A stretch of DNA of 64,000 nucleotides, taken from positions 531,326 through 595,325 of the forward strand of contig NZ_FMAF01000004.1 of NCBI RefSeq assembly GCF_900094565.1. Direction: 5' to 3'. How positions within the stretch are numbered: position 1 is the stretch's first letter; every line of letters starts with the position of its first letter. This DNA is from Martinezella lusitana (GTDB lineage: Bacteria; Pseudomonadota; Alphaproteobacteria; Rhizobiales; Rhizobiaceae). The notes below the pieces were generated by a model. It was not told the DNA's origin. It searched no databases and was given only the letters and a program-made list of their open reading frames with translations. Below, piece by piece: positions 53,998-64,000 of this stretch. A program made the position numbers and the translations under genes.

Positions 53998-54172
53998 GAA
54001 TGCCTCGGATTTACCGCATGCATATAACAAGCTATCTGTTTATGCAAGGTAGTAGGTGATTTCGCGATATGGCCGCGCGGAATTCGGTGGTGGTCGCTCA
54101 TGTCAGCCCCCGATTGCCGCGGATGCGATACCGAGGCTCACGACGAGTACTGCTCGCTAACGGAGTAATCAT

Positions 54173-54538
54173 ATGATCCGCCTGAGCTTCATCCTTGCCG
54201 TCTTCCTATGTTTTACGACCTCGCTGGCGCATGCCGTCGGCTTCCAATTCATCGAGGTTCCGGCCGATGGGCCGCTCACGGCGCTGAAGGGAGGGATCTG
54301 GTCTCCGTGCACTCGACCGGCAAGTGAGGTAAAACTCGGGCCCGTCGTCATGTCTGTCGCCAAGGATTGTCCGATCTCGGGCGACAAGCTGCCGCTTGTC
54401 GCTATCTCGCATGGCAGAGGCGGAACGATTTATCCTGGCCGCCTATTCCAAGGCCATGCCCGGCTGAAGATCCCACCACTGAGATCAGCGGCTCTGTCAG
54501 ACGTTGAACCTGCAAGAGATTACTCGGCCATTCCGTAG
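54173..54538 (+). pseudogene. Truncated paralogue of the exported alpha/beta hydrolase
   Basis: The first 85 residues (signal peptide, AVGFQFIEVPADG, GDKLPLVAISHGRGG) parallel the start of the hydrolase at 51328-52320 (AVGFQYLSIPDD, GDHLPTVIFSHGSAG). After the oxyanion segment near 54423 the similarity stops; 38 unrelated residues follow to a stop. The nucleophile elbow and the acid/His residues are missing. GGAG precedes the ATG, so a product may still be made. It looks like a deletion remnant. Confidence 0.7.
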
Positions 54539-55186
54539 GTCCTGCTTCGCTTTGGAGCTATGGGCACGTCGCCGATGCCGCGGCGCCCATGCAGCCTGCG
54601 TTCATCGGTTTACACGAATTTTCAGCCATCGCATCGATGTAAATAGAAGCTGATCCCGGGCATTTATGAACGGATTCCGCGGCCGGATACGATGAGGCGG
54701 CGGCTGAAAAAGCGTGCCCGATAAAGGCAACAACAACCGCGCCACACTTGGACCGAAGCGAGCACTCCGATCCCCGCTTCACATTGAAGACGCTCACCAA
54801 TTCCGGGTGATGATGGCAGGTCCACCATTCAAGGTCATGTCGCTGATGAACGTCGCCAAGCTTCCCGAGGAAAGATTTACATGCTGAAAAGCGTTTTCAT
54901 AAACATCGGATTGCGAAAATAATTTACATGAATAGGCGTGATTTTACACGCGCCTCGTTGACATCGGTGGCAAAAACCGCATCATTAAGAAAATAAATTA
55001 CACTTTGAATAGCGGGCCGGGTGAACAGCACAGCTACAAGCTCCTTACAAAACACAGGCGGACGTCGCGGAGCATGTCAGCCATGACCACACAATCAATC
55101 TTGGGGCGTCGCGATATGCCGCATGCGAGATCGGGCCGTTGCCTGCCCTCGCGCCCCAAAACGCAAACGAGTTCGGATCGTCAATA
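54539..55186. other. Long intergenic region with TTTACA-type repeats
   Basis: About 650 bp without a supported gene. An 80-residue minus-strand frame at 54558-54800 (MVSVFNVKRGSE) is Cys/Ala rich and unrecognised. ATTTACATG occurs at 54875-54883 and 54922-54930, with related TTTTACAC and AATTACAC copies near 54942 and 54997. The AT-rich end probably holds the promoter of the M81 gene. The 5' part may be decayed sequence next to the truncated hydrolase. Confidence 0.5.
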
Positions 55187-56668
55187 ATGCGCATTTTCAC
55201 GGCCTCGCTTGCCACCGAGACAAACACCTTTTCGCCTGTCCCGACGGACATGCACGCCTTCAAGGCGGCCTTTTATGCCGGGCCGGGCGAGCATCCCGAA
55301 ACCCCAACCCTGTGTTCCTCCGTCGTTCCGATCCTGCGCCGCCGTGGCCGCGCGGAAGGCTTCACCGTCATCGAAGGCACCTCCTGCTGGGCCGAACCGG
55401 CGGGCCTCATCCAGCGACAGACCTATGAGACGCTGCGTGATCAGATTCTTGGCGAACTGAAGGCGTCGCTGCCCGTCGACGCCGTTGTCCTCGGACTACA
55501 CGGCGCCATGGTCGCGCAAGGCTATGACGACCCGGAAGGTGATTTCCTGTCGCGGTTGCGTGCCATCGTCGGACCGGATGTGCTTGTCGCTGCCGAATTC
55601 GATCCGCATAGCCACCTGACCGCGCAGCGCGTCGCCAATCTCGACATCATGGCCACCTTTCTGGAATTCCCGCACACGGATTTCGAGCAACGCGGCGAGC
55701 ACGTCGTCGAACTGGCCCTGCGGACGCTACGCGGCGAGATCAAGCCGGCAATCTCGACCTTCGACTGCCGCATGATCACCATTTATCCGACCAGCCAGGA
55801 GCCGATGCGCTCCTTCGTCGATCGCCTGAAGGCGATGGAAGGCAAGGATGGCATCCTATCCATCTCCGTCATTCACGGCTTCATGGCCGGCGACGTGCCC
55901 GATATGGGCACGCGCATTGTCGTCGTCACCGACGATGACAAGGCCAAAGGTAATGCGCTTGCGCAATCGCTCGGTCATGAGCTTTACGGTCTGCGCAAGC
56001 ACGTCGCGATGCCGATGTTCGACACCGAGACCGGGCTCGACCGCAGCGTCGAGCTGCGCGCGGCCCACCCGGAAACGCCCGTCGTTGTCGCCGATGTCTG
56101 GGACAATCCCGGCGGCGGTGTTGCCGGCGACGCCACCCACATTCTGCGCCGGATGATCGAGCGCGGCTTCGACAATATCGGTGTCGCGACGATCTGGGAT
56201 CCGATCGCCGTATCGTTCTGCCATGCGGCCGGCGAAGGGGCGCAGCTCGATCTTCGCGTCGGCGGTAAATCCGGCCCGCAGGGCGGTGAGCCGCTCGACC
56301 TCGATGTCACGGTCTTGCGCCTGTTCGACGCCGGCTGGCAGAGCTTTCGCAACAGCCGCGTCACGCTCGGCAGCGCGGCTGTCGTGCGCCCCGTCGGCAC
56401 CTCGATCGACATCATACTGATTTCCAGCCGGACGCAGACTTACGAGCCGGACATTTTTTCCAATCAGGGCATCGATTTCTCCGGCAAATCTTTCCTGCTT
56501 GTGAAATCTACCAATCATTTTCACGCGGGATTCCAGCCGATCGCTTCAGAGATCGTCTACATCGCCGCACCGACCTCTTACCCGACGGATCCAGCAACGA
56601 CGCCCTACCGCAAGGCGAGCCTCGAGCTTTGGCCACGCGTCGCCGATCCGTTGGGCCTCGAAAGTTGA
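55187..56668 (+). CDS. M81-family metallopeptidase (MlrC-like)
   Basis: A 493-residue member of the M81 / DUF1485 family (microcystinase C-like). FTASLATETNTFSPVPTD opens the protein, and VVLGLHGAMVAQGYDDPEGD, FDPHSHLTAQ and DVWDNPGGGVAGDATH carry metal-ligand candidates (His and Asp). MlrC cleaves a modified peptide; here the real substrate is unknown. It precedes a Dpp-type importer on the same strand, so it may open or trim an imported peptide-like compound. The start at 55187 begins the conserved N terminus. Confidence 0.88.
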   Translation: MRIFTASLATETNTFSPVPTDMHAFKAAFYAGPGEHPETPTLCSSVVPILRRRGRAEGFTVIEGTSCWAEPAGLIQRQTYETLRDQILGELKASLPVDAVVLGLHGAMVAQGYDDPEGDFLSRLRAIVGPDVLVAAEFDPHSHLTAQRVANLDIMATFLEFPHTDFEQRGEHVVELALRTLRGEIKPAISTFDCRMITIYPTSQEPMRSFVDRLKAMEGKDGILSISVIHGFMAGDVPDMGTRIVVVTDDDKAKGNALAQSLGHELYGLRKHVAMPMFDTETGLDRSVELRAAHPETPVVVADVWDNPGGGVAGDATHILRRMIERGFDNIGVATIWDPIAVSFCHAAGEGAQLDLRVGGKSGPQGGEPLDLDVTVLRLFDAGWQSFRNSRVTLGSAAVVRPVGTSIDIILISSRTQTYEPDIFSNQGIDFSGKSFLLVKSTNHFHAGFQPIASEIVYIAAPTSYPTDPATTPYRKASLELWPRVADPLGLES

Positions 56669-56754
56669 AAACGAGCCGGACGAGACCGGCCGCAGACATG
56701 CCGACTAACGAACATAGGGAACACGCCCGAAGGGCGGCCAAAAAGAGGATGATG

Positions 56755-58269
56755 ATGAAAAGCGCATTTGTTCTGATCACGCTGGCCATGCTTGCCGGCA
56801 CCAGCAATCTGGCGATCGCCCAGGCCTCGGACGGGGTCTTGACCGTCGCCACCATCGGCGAGTTGCCGACCCTCGATGCCATGCAGACGCCGACCGACAT
56901 CGTGCTGACGGTCGACCAGCATATTTTCGAGACGCTCTATACCTATGACGCCCAGTGGAAGTCCGTTCCGCTGCTGGCGGCCGCCATGCCCAAGATTTCC
57001 GACGATGGTCTCACCTACCGCATTCCGCTGCGCGAAGGCGTCAAGTTCCACGATGGCAGCGACTTCGACTCCAAGGATGTCGTTGCCTCGCTGAAGCGCT
57101 GGATGAACGTCAATTCCAAGGGCAAGCAGGTTGCTACGATCGTCGACAGTCTGACGGCCGACGGCGATCACGCCGTGATCATCAAGCTCAAGTCGCGCTA
57201 TGCGCCGCTGCTGGCAACCCTGTCCCAGTCGTCGATCATTCTCCCTTCCGAAAAGGTCGCCGATACCCTTACCGATTTCATCGGTACCGGCCCCTATATG
57301 CTCAAGGAGCGCAAGCCCGACCAGTATACGCAGCTCGTGCGCTTCGATGGCTACAGATCGCCCGAAGGCGAGCCGAATAACTACGCCGGCAAGCGCGAGG
57401 CCGTCGCCAAGGAAATCCGCTTCGTGCCCGTGCCCGACGCCAATACCCGCGTCGAAGGCCTGATTTCCGGACAGTTCGATTTCGCCGACTCCCTGCCCGT
57501 CAGCGCCTATGAGCGCATCGAAAAGAGCGGCAACGCCAAGCCCGTCATCTTCAAGGATGCCGGCTGGGTATCGCTCAACATGAACATGAAGCAAGGTCTG
57601 CTGGTGAAGAAGCCGCTGCGCCAGGCGGTGCAGGCAGCGCTGAACTCCTCTGACATGATGCTTGCCGCCTTCAACGACCAGCGCTTCTTCAGCGTCGACG
57701 GCGCCTTCTTCCCGAAGGGATCGTTCTGGCACACCGACGCCGGTGTTGTCCGTTATGGTGAAGGCGATCCCGACACGGCGGCAAAGCTGCTGAAGGATGC
57801 TGGCTATGACGGCACGCCGCTGCGGCTTTTGACCAGCCGCCAGTATGAATTCCACTATAAGATCGGCGAAGTCGCCAAGGCCTATCTGGAAGCCGCCGGC
57901 TTCAAGGTCGACATGCAGGTCGTCGACTGGGCAACGCTGACGACCCGCCGCGCCGACCCGAAGGAATGGGATATCTTCATCACCCATTCCAACTTCCCCG
58001 GCGATCCGACGACGATCAACACGATTACCGACAGCTATCCGGGCTGGTATGTCTCCGACCAGAAGACCAAGGCCGTTTCAGCCTATATGGACGCGACGAG
58101 CGACGACGCGAAACAAAAGGCATGGGAAGGCATCCAGACCGTGATCTACGACGATGCGCCTCTCTACAAAGTCGGCAACTTCAACGCACTTTCCGGTATT
58201 TCCGCGTCGATATCAGGCTATACGCCGACCTATTGGCCGCATTTCTGGAACGTCAGCCCGAAGAAGTAA
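56755..58269 (+). CDS. Dpp-type ABC importer substrate-binding protein
   Basis: A periplasmic SBP_bac_5 protein of 504 residues. Residues 1-22 (MKSAFVLITLAMLAGTSNLA) form a signal peptide, cleaved near AIAQ. YRIPLREGVKFHDGSDFDSKDVV matches the peptide/nickel-binding family. Three tandem ATG codons (56749, 56752, 56755) follow AAAGAGG; the third has the best spacing. It is 86 bp after the M81 gene and 12 bp before dppB, in one operon. Ligand may be an oligopeptide or related molecule. Confidence 0.93.
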   Translation: MKSAFVLITLAMLAGTSNLAIAQASDGVLTVATIGELPTLDAMQTPTDIVLTVDQHIFETLYTYDAQWKSVPLLAAAMPKISDDGLTYRIPLREGVKFHDGSDFDSKDVVASLKRWMNVNSKGKQVATIVDSLTADGDHAVIIKLKSRYAPLLATLSQSSIILPSEKVADTLTDFIGTGPYMLKERKPDQYTQLVRFDGYRSPEGEPNNYAGKREAVAKEIRFVPVPDANTRVEGLISGQFDFADSLPVSAYERIEKSGNAKPVIFKDAGWVSLNMNMKQGLLVKKPLRQAVQAALNSSDMMLAAFNDQRFFSVDGAFFPKGSFWHTDAGVVRYGEGDPDTAAKLLKDAGYDGTPLRLLTSRQYEFHYKIGEVAKAYLEAAGFKVDMQVVDWATLTTRRADPKEWDIFITHSNFPGDPTTINTITDSYPGWYVSDQKTKAVSAYMDATSDDAKQKAWEGIQTVIYDDAPLYKVGNFNALSGISASISGYTPTYWPHFWNVSPKK

Positions 58270-58281
58270 GGCTTAAAGCAC

Positions 58282-59232
58282 ATGGCAAAGATCGCCCAGG
58301 CGCTTTTGCGACGTCTTGGAGGCATGGTGATCGTGCTCGCGCTTGTCGTGACTGTTGTCTTCGTCATCGTCCGGGTCACCCCGGGCGATCCGGCGGCCGT
58401 CATGCTCGGGGCCGACGCCACGCCGCAGGACATTGCGCAATTGCGGGCAAAGATGGGGCTCGATGCGCCGCTGCTTGTCCAATATGTCCAGTTCATATTG
58501 GGCCTGCTGAAGGGCGACCTCGGGCAATCGATCTTTCTCAACCAGCCGGTCACGCAGGCGCTGGCGGCTCGCGCCGAGCCAACCTTTTTCCTGACGCTGT
58601 TCTCCATTCTGATCGCCATTGCGATCGCGCTTCCCGTTGGCATCATCTCGGCGGTCAAGCGGGGAACGATTTTCGATCAGGTCGTCGTTGTTCTCACCAT
58701 GGTCGCTGCAAGCGTTCCTAGCTTCTGGCTTGGCCTGATGCTGATCCAGATCCTGGCCGTCGGACAAGGCTGGTTTCCGGCCTCCGGCTATGGCGGTCCT
58801 GACACGGACTTCCTCGAACGGCTGCACCATCTCATCCTGCCGGCGATCACCTTGGGCGTCGTCAATTCGGCGATGATCACGCGCTTCACCCGGGCCGCCA
58901 TGCTCGACGTGCTCGGCGACGACTACGTGCGCACCGCCCGCGCCAAAGGGGCGAGCGAAAGCCGCGTCATCCTGAAGCATGCGCTCAAAAATGCGATGAT
59001 CCCGATCATCACCGTCATCGGCCTCTCCGTCGCCATGCTCGTTGCCGGCGCTGTCGTGACCGAAACCGTATTCGGCCTGCCCGGCGTCGGCAATCTCGTC
59101 GTCTCCGCCGTTCTGCGGCGCGACTATCCGGTGATCCAGGGCGCGCTTCTGGTCGTGGCCGCCATCTACGTGCTCATCAATTTCATCGTTGATATGCTCT
59201 ATATTCTCGTCGATCCGAGGGTCCGCCTATGA
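58282..59232 (+). CDS. Dpp-type ABC importer permease (DppB-like)
   Basis: A 316-residue permease with six membrane helices. VIVRVTPGDPAAVMLG is the conserved N-terminal loop, and the EAA loop is in DYVRTARAKGASESRVILKHALKNAMIP. It pairs with the next protein as a heterodimer channel. Its stop overlaps the next start by 4 bp. Confidence 0.94.
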   Translation: MAKIAQALLRRLGGMVIVLALVVTVVFVIVRVTPGDPAAVMLGADATPQDIAQLRAKMGLDAPLLVQYVQFILGLLKGDLGQSIFLNQPVTQALAARAEPTFFLTLFSILIAIAIALPVGIISAVKRGTIFDQVVVVLTMVAASVPSFWLGLMLIQILAVGQGWFPASGYGGPDTDFLERLHHLILPAITLGVVNSAMITRFTRAAMLDVLGDDYVRTARAKGASESRVILKHALKNAMIPIITVIGLSVAMLVAGAVVTETVFGLPGVGNLVVSAVLRRDYPVIQGALLVVAAIYVLINFIVDMLYILVDPRVRL

Positions 59233-60089
59233 CGCTCGGCTCTTTCACCCTTCCCTTTGCATCGAGCCTGCGCCGCCTCTTCGGCAATCGCGCCATGCTG
59301 TTCGGCGCCATCATTCTGCTTGTCGTCATCCTCGCCGCCATCCTGGCGCCCTGGATCGCGCCTTACGCCCCAAACAAGCTTTCCATCGTCAACAAGCTGA
59401 AGGGACCGTCCATGGCCCATATCTTCGGCACCGACGAATTCGGTCGTGACATCTTCTCACGCGCAATCTTCGCAGGCCGTGTCTCGCTGCTCGTCAGCCT
59501 CGGCGTGGTCTGCATCTCCACCGTTATCGGCGTATTTCTCGGCGTTATCGCCGGATATTTTCGCAGGCTCGATGCGCCGATCTCACGCCTGCTCGATGCC
59601 ATGATGTCCTTTCCCGACATTCTTCTTGCCATCGCGCTCGTCGCGGCGCTGGGGCCATCGCTGGTCACGGTCATCCTGGCGCTCGGCATCACCTATGCGC
59701 CGCGTCTCGCCCGCATCGTTCGCGGTTCGACGCTCGTTCTGCGCGAACTGCCCTATATCGAAGCGGCGATCTCAATGGGCCTGCCGACCTGGCAGATCCT
59801 TGGCCGCCACATCCTGCTCAATCTGGCATCGCCCATTCTGGTGCAGGCGACCTTCGTCTTCGCCTCCGCCATGCTTGCCGAAGCAAGCCTCTCCTTCCTC
59901 GGCGTCGGCGTCTCCTCCGATATGCCGACCTGGGGAACCATGCTCGCTTCCGGCCGGGAATTCATGAACAACGCACCCTGGCTCATGGTCTTTCCGGGCC
60001 TTGCCATCGTCTTCTCGGTCCTGTCGCTGCAATTGCTGGGTGACGGCCTGCGCGATCTGGTCGATCCGCGCCTTGCAAAGGAGAGCTGA
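59229..60089 (+). CDS. Dpp-type ABC importer permease (DppC-like)
   Basis: A 286-residue permease with six helices. GTDEFGRDIFSRAIFAGRVS and LPYIEAAISMGLPTWQILGRHIL (EAA loop) are DppC signatures. The start overlaps dppB by ATGA. It lies 2 bp before the fused ATPase gene. Confidence 0.94.
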   Translation: MTLGSFTLPFASSLRRLFGNRAMLFGAIILLVVILAAILAPWIAPYAPNKLSIVNKLKGPSMAHIFGTDEFGRDIFSRAIFAGRVSLLVSLGVVCISTVIGVFLGVIAGYFRRLDAPISRLLDAMMSFPDILLAIALVAALGPSLVTVILALGITYAPRLARIVRGSTLVLRELPYIEAAISMGLPTWQILGRHILLNLASPILVQATFVFASAMLAEASLSFLGVGVSSDMPTWGTMLASGREFMNNAPWLMVFPGLAIVFSVLSLQLLGDGLRDLVDPRLAKES

Positions 60090-60091
60090 TC

Positions 60092-61903
<1,812 letters not shown>

Positions 61904-62108
61904 GATCCGCAGCGCAGCCGGCTAATGTCATATCCGCAGGATATTCACACGGAATATTGACGCGACCGGCTCGACTATCGATGACAGCGCAATGCTTCAT
62001 GTGCATCCGTTGCTTCGGTGCCTGCTCAAAAGCCGCGCCCGCGTTATGTTGATCATTCACGCCATATCGCGCCCACATAGCGTCAAACTTTTGAGGGACT
62101 GGAAGTTC

Positions 62109-63386
62109 ATGAGACATCTTCCACGTTTGCTGACCATCCTGCTTGTCGTTTGCTTGGCCCCGTCTGCATCACCTGCGCGCGCGCAGGGATTTGTTCATGC
62201 CGACCATCAACAGATCGTGGACGCTCAGGGCAATCCGTTGATCCTGCGTGGCCTGAACCTTGGAGGCTGGATGGTCCAGGAGGGCTATATGATGGGGCTG
62301 TCCAATCTGAAGGCGCAACATGTCATCCGTGGCCGCATTGCGCAGATCATTGATGAGCGGAAGACCGAGATATTCTATCAGTCCTGGCGCGACAACGCCG
62401 TGACGAGAGCAGACATCGACGCGATGGCCAAGTGGGGCTTCAACAGCGTGCGCCTGCCGATGCATTGGAATCTGTTTATCAAAGATACCCCCGGCAAGGC
62501 TGCAAAGGGCGGGATCGTCTGGAACGAAGAAGGCTTCCGGCGCGTCGACGCGCTGATCGCCTGGCTGAAGGCCAACGACATGGTGTTGATCCTCGATCTG
62601 CATGCGGCTCCCGGCGGGCAGGGCCATGACATCGCGATTTCCGATCGCAACCCGCGCAAGCCCTCTCTCTGGGACAGTCCCGAAGACCAGAGGAAAATGA
62701 TCGCGCTCTGGAGTGAGATCGCCCGGCGCTATAAGGATGAACCGACTATTGCCGGCTACGACCTGCTCAACGAGCCAAATTGGGGATTTCAGGACAAGAC
62801 CGATAAAGGCGGCTGCCGCGAAACCGGCAACGAGCCGCTGCGCGACCTCTACGAACGCACTATCCATGCAATCCGGGCGATCGATACCAATCATATGCTG
62901 ATCATCGAAGGCAATTGCTGGGGCAACAACTACGCCGGCCTGTTGCCTGTTGCCGATCGCAATACGACACTGAGCTTTCACAAATACTGGACCCCGACGA
63001 CGCAAGAGTCGATCGAACCTTTCCTGAGGCTGCGTGAACAATACGACATGCCGTTGTGGAACGGCGAATCCGGCGAAAATAACAATGGCTGGTATGCACG
63101 CGCCGTCGCGCTGCAGGAAAAAAATGGCATCGGCTGGGCCTGGTGGCCGTTGAAAAAGATAGGAGCGGGCAACCCGCTTGAAATCGAGGCTGGGGCGGGC
63201 TACCGCCGCTTGTCCGCCTATCTTCGTGGAGAAGGCGAGAAGCCTCCGGCCAAGGCGGCTTTTGCCGCTCTCATGCAACTGGCAGCCGACAGCCGTTTCG
63301 ACAGAAATGTGCATCATCGAGACGTGGTCGACGCCCTGTTGGGAACCTTGCATCGCGACAAGACGATGCCGCTGCAAGCGCAGTGA
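62109..63386 (+). CDS. Exported glycoside hydrolase family 5 enzyme
   Basis: A GH5 clan-A retaining glycosidase of 425 residues. Residues 1-25 are a signal peptide (MRHLPRLLTILLVVCLA, cleaved near ARAQ). The acid/base Glu is in YDLLNEPNWG, and the nucleophile Glu in LWNGESGENN. LILRGLNLGGWMVQEGYM opens the barrel as in GH5 beta-glucanases. It likely acts on a beta-glucan or plant or self polysaccharide in the periplasm or outside. GGGACTGGAAG precedes ATG 62109. It is monocistronic. Confidence 0.9.
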   Translation: MRHLPRLLTILLVVCLAPSASPARAQGFVHADHQQIVDAQGNPLILRGLNLGGWMVQEGYMMGLSNLKAQHVIRGRIAQIIDERKTEIFYQSWRDNAVTRADIDAMAKWGFNSVRLPMHWNLFIKDTPGKAAKGGIVWNEEGFRRVDALIAWLKANDMVLILDLHAAPGGQGHDIAISDRNPRKPSLWDSPEDQRKMIALWSEIARRYKDEPTIAGYDLLNEPNWGFQDKTDKGGCRETGNEPLRDLYERTIHAIRAIDTNHMLIIEGNCWGNNYAGLLPVADRNTTLSFHKYWTPTTQESIEPFLRLREQYDMPLWNGESGENNNGWYARAVALQEKNGIGWAWWPLKKIGAGNPLEIEAGAGYRRLSAYLRGEGEKPPAKAAFAALMQLAADSRFDRNVHHRDVVDALLGTLHRDKTMPLQAQ

Positions 63387-63758
63387 TAGGAATGCGTCTC
63401 TGTGAAGATGCGCCAGCATTTTGCAGACCGTTCTTACGACAGCAATCAGATCGCGCTGCGCATCCGCTCCCAGGCGTTGGCGAGATGACGGCCGAGAACC
63501 TCGGAAAGCCGCGCCTCGTCGCGTGCTTCCAACGCGGCTATCATTTCCTCGTGGTCGGCGACGGCCACCGCCCATTTTCCGGACCTTCATGGCCGATGAA
63601 GCGGAAAAAAGCATCGGCTGTCCCGATGCCGGCGCCGTCTCTTTGGCAATGATAGCCGGCTGCGTCGCTGCAACGCTCGCTAGGTTCCAAACCCAATCAT
63701 GCATTTGATTTTGCTTGAACTGTATGATTCAATCTGGATATTTGAAGGAGATTGGCTC
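63387..63758. other. Region between GH5 gene and transposase
   Basis: About 370 bp holding the GntR remnant on the minus strand, the presumed left end of an IS element (near 63680), and the transposase leader. The left terminal repeat cannot be set because the right end is outside the window. An imperfect inverted pair, AATCATGCA and TGTATGATT, lies near 63695-63730. Confidence 0.5.
63446..63640 (-). pseudogene. Remnant of a GntR/FCD-type regulator
   Basis: Read on the minus strand, the last 43 residues before the stop at 63446 (WAVAVADHEEMIAALEARDE, then LSEVLGRHLANAW) match the C-terminal helices of an FCD domain. Directly upstream, similarity continues in another frame (ADAFFRFIGHEG), so there is a frameshift near 63575. 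The rest of the gene is absent and the IS5-family element begins within about 50-100 bp. Insertion and decay destroyed the gene. Confidence 0.6.
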
Positions 63759-64000
63759 ATGGCAGGAGAATTCTGGCTTGATGATCAGCAATGGGCAGCG
63801 ATTGAACCGCTGCTTCCAACCAATCAGCCTGGAGCACATCGTACCGACGACCGCCGCGTGATCAGCGGTATCATTCATGTGTTGAAATCCGGCTGCCGCT
63901 GGCAGGACTGCCCGCCCTGCTACGGCCCGGCGACGACGATCTACAACCGGTTTCATCGATGGTCAGCGCGGGGCGTCTGGCGTCACCTGTTCGAGGCTTT
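63759..64000 (+). mobile_element. IS5-family transposase, N-terminal part
   Basis: The first 80 residues of an IS5-family (IS427-like) transposase, cut by the window end. FWLDDQQWAAIEPLLPTNQ, then RRVISGIIHVLKSGCRWQDC and YNRFHRWSARGVW are the DUF4096 domain of orfA. GAAGGAG lies before ATG 63759. Such elements use two overlapping frames; the second half and the right end lie outside the window. Confidence 0.9.

Noticed and set aside
54558..54800. 80-residue Cys/Ala-rich minus-strand frame
   Set aside because: No ribosome site, no family resemblance, and it lies in a region that looks decayed.
62169..63704. 511-residue minus-strand open frame opposite the GH5 gene
   Set aside because: The plus strand encodes an intact GH5 with signal peptide; the opposite frame has no family pattern. 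Its end happens to overlap the GntR remnant in another frame.

Overview
The window is typical of Rhizobiaceae (alpha-proteobacteria; Rhizobium or a close relative). The DNA is roughly 60% GC and is almost entirely protein coding. It carries short overlapping operons, many dedicated LysR, GntR, Lrp, TetR, ArsR and LuxR/MalT-like regulators, and several ABC uptake systems. No rRNA, tRNA, CRISPR array or replication gene was seen. Catabolic clusters and a CIRCE-controlled extra groESL would suit a chromid, a megaplasmid or an accessory part of the chromosome. This placement is an inference from gene content only.

Layout. 0-8.5 kb: a MalT-like LuxR regulator, PPK2, divergent bdhA and adc-patatin (ketone-body metabolism), a metallophosphoesterase and an ArsR regulator. 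8.5-13.2 kb: a three-subunit molybdenum aldehyde oxidoreductase of the PaoABC type with a divergent TetR regulator. 13.2-20 kb: an omega-aminotransferase with a divergent XRE-cupin regulator, a ParB-like protein, a fatty-acid desaturase coupled to a 38-residue membrane peptide, a 47-residue basic protein, and groESL behind a perfect CIRCE element. 20-25 kb: an SDR with a degenerate active site, two MFS transporters, a GntR regulator and a DUF3455 protein.

25-31.6 kb: a complete phenylalanine/tyrosine catabolic island (phhA; hppD-hmgA-fahA-maiA) with two Lrp-type regulators. The pathway ends in fumarate and acetoacetate. 31.7-42.1 kb: a nine-gene operon with a divergent LysR regulator. It joins a Liv-type ABC importer to a flavin phenol hydroxylase, two intradiol dioxygenases and maleylacetate reductase, which looks like a resorcinol/hydroxyquinol route to 3-oxoadipate.

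42.4-50.2 kb is the most interesting region: a nine-gene Nit1-type cluster (MSMEG_0572 protein, nitrilase, radical SAM, GNAT, AIR-synthase-like, glycosyltransferase, MSMEG_0570 protein, flavoprotein, LnmK-like protein). It lies behind a textbook sigma-54 promoter with an NtrC-like upstream site. Such clusters have been linked to nitrogen starvation and cyanide assimilation, but the gene set looks like an uncharacterised biosynthetic pathway.

50-55 kb: a methyltransferase, then a PadR-DUF1700-GIN-domain operon ending in an exported alpha/beta hydrolase, with a truncated paralogue of that hydrolase nearby. 55-62 kb: an M81 metallopeptidase (MlrC-like) followed by a Dpp-type ABC importer with fused ATPases. 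62-64 kb: an exported GH5 glycosidase, the remains of a GntR regulator, and the left end of an IS5-family element cut by the window edge.
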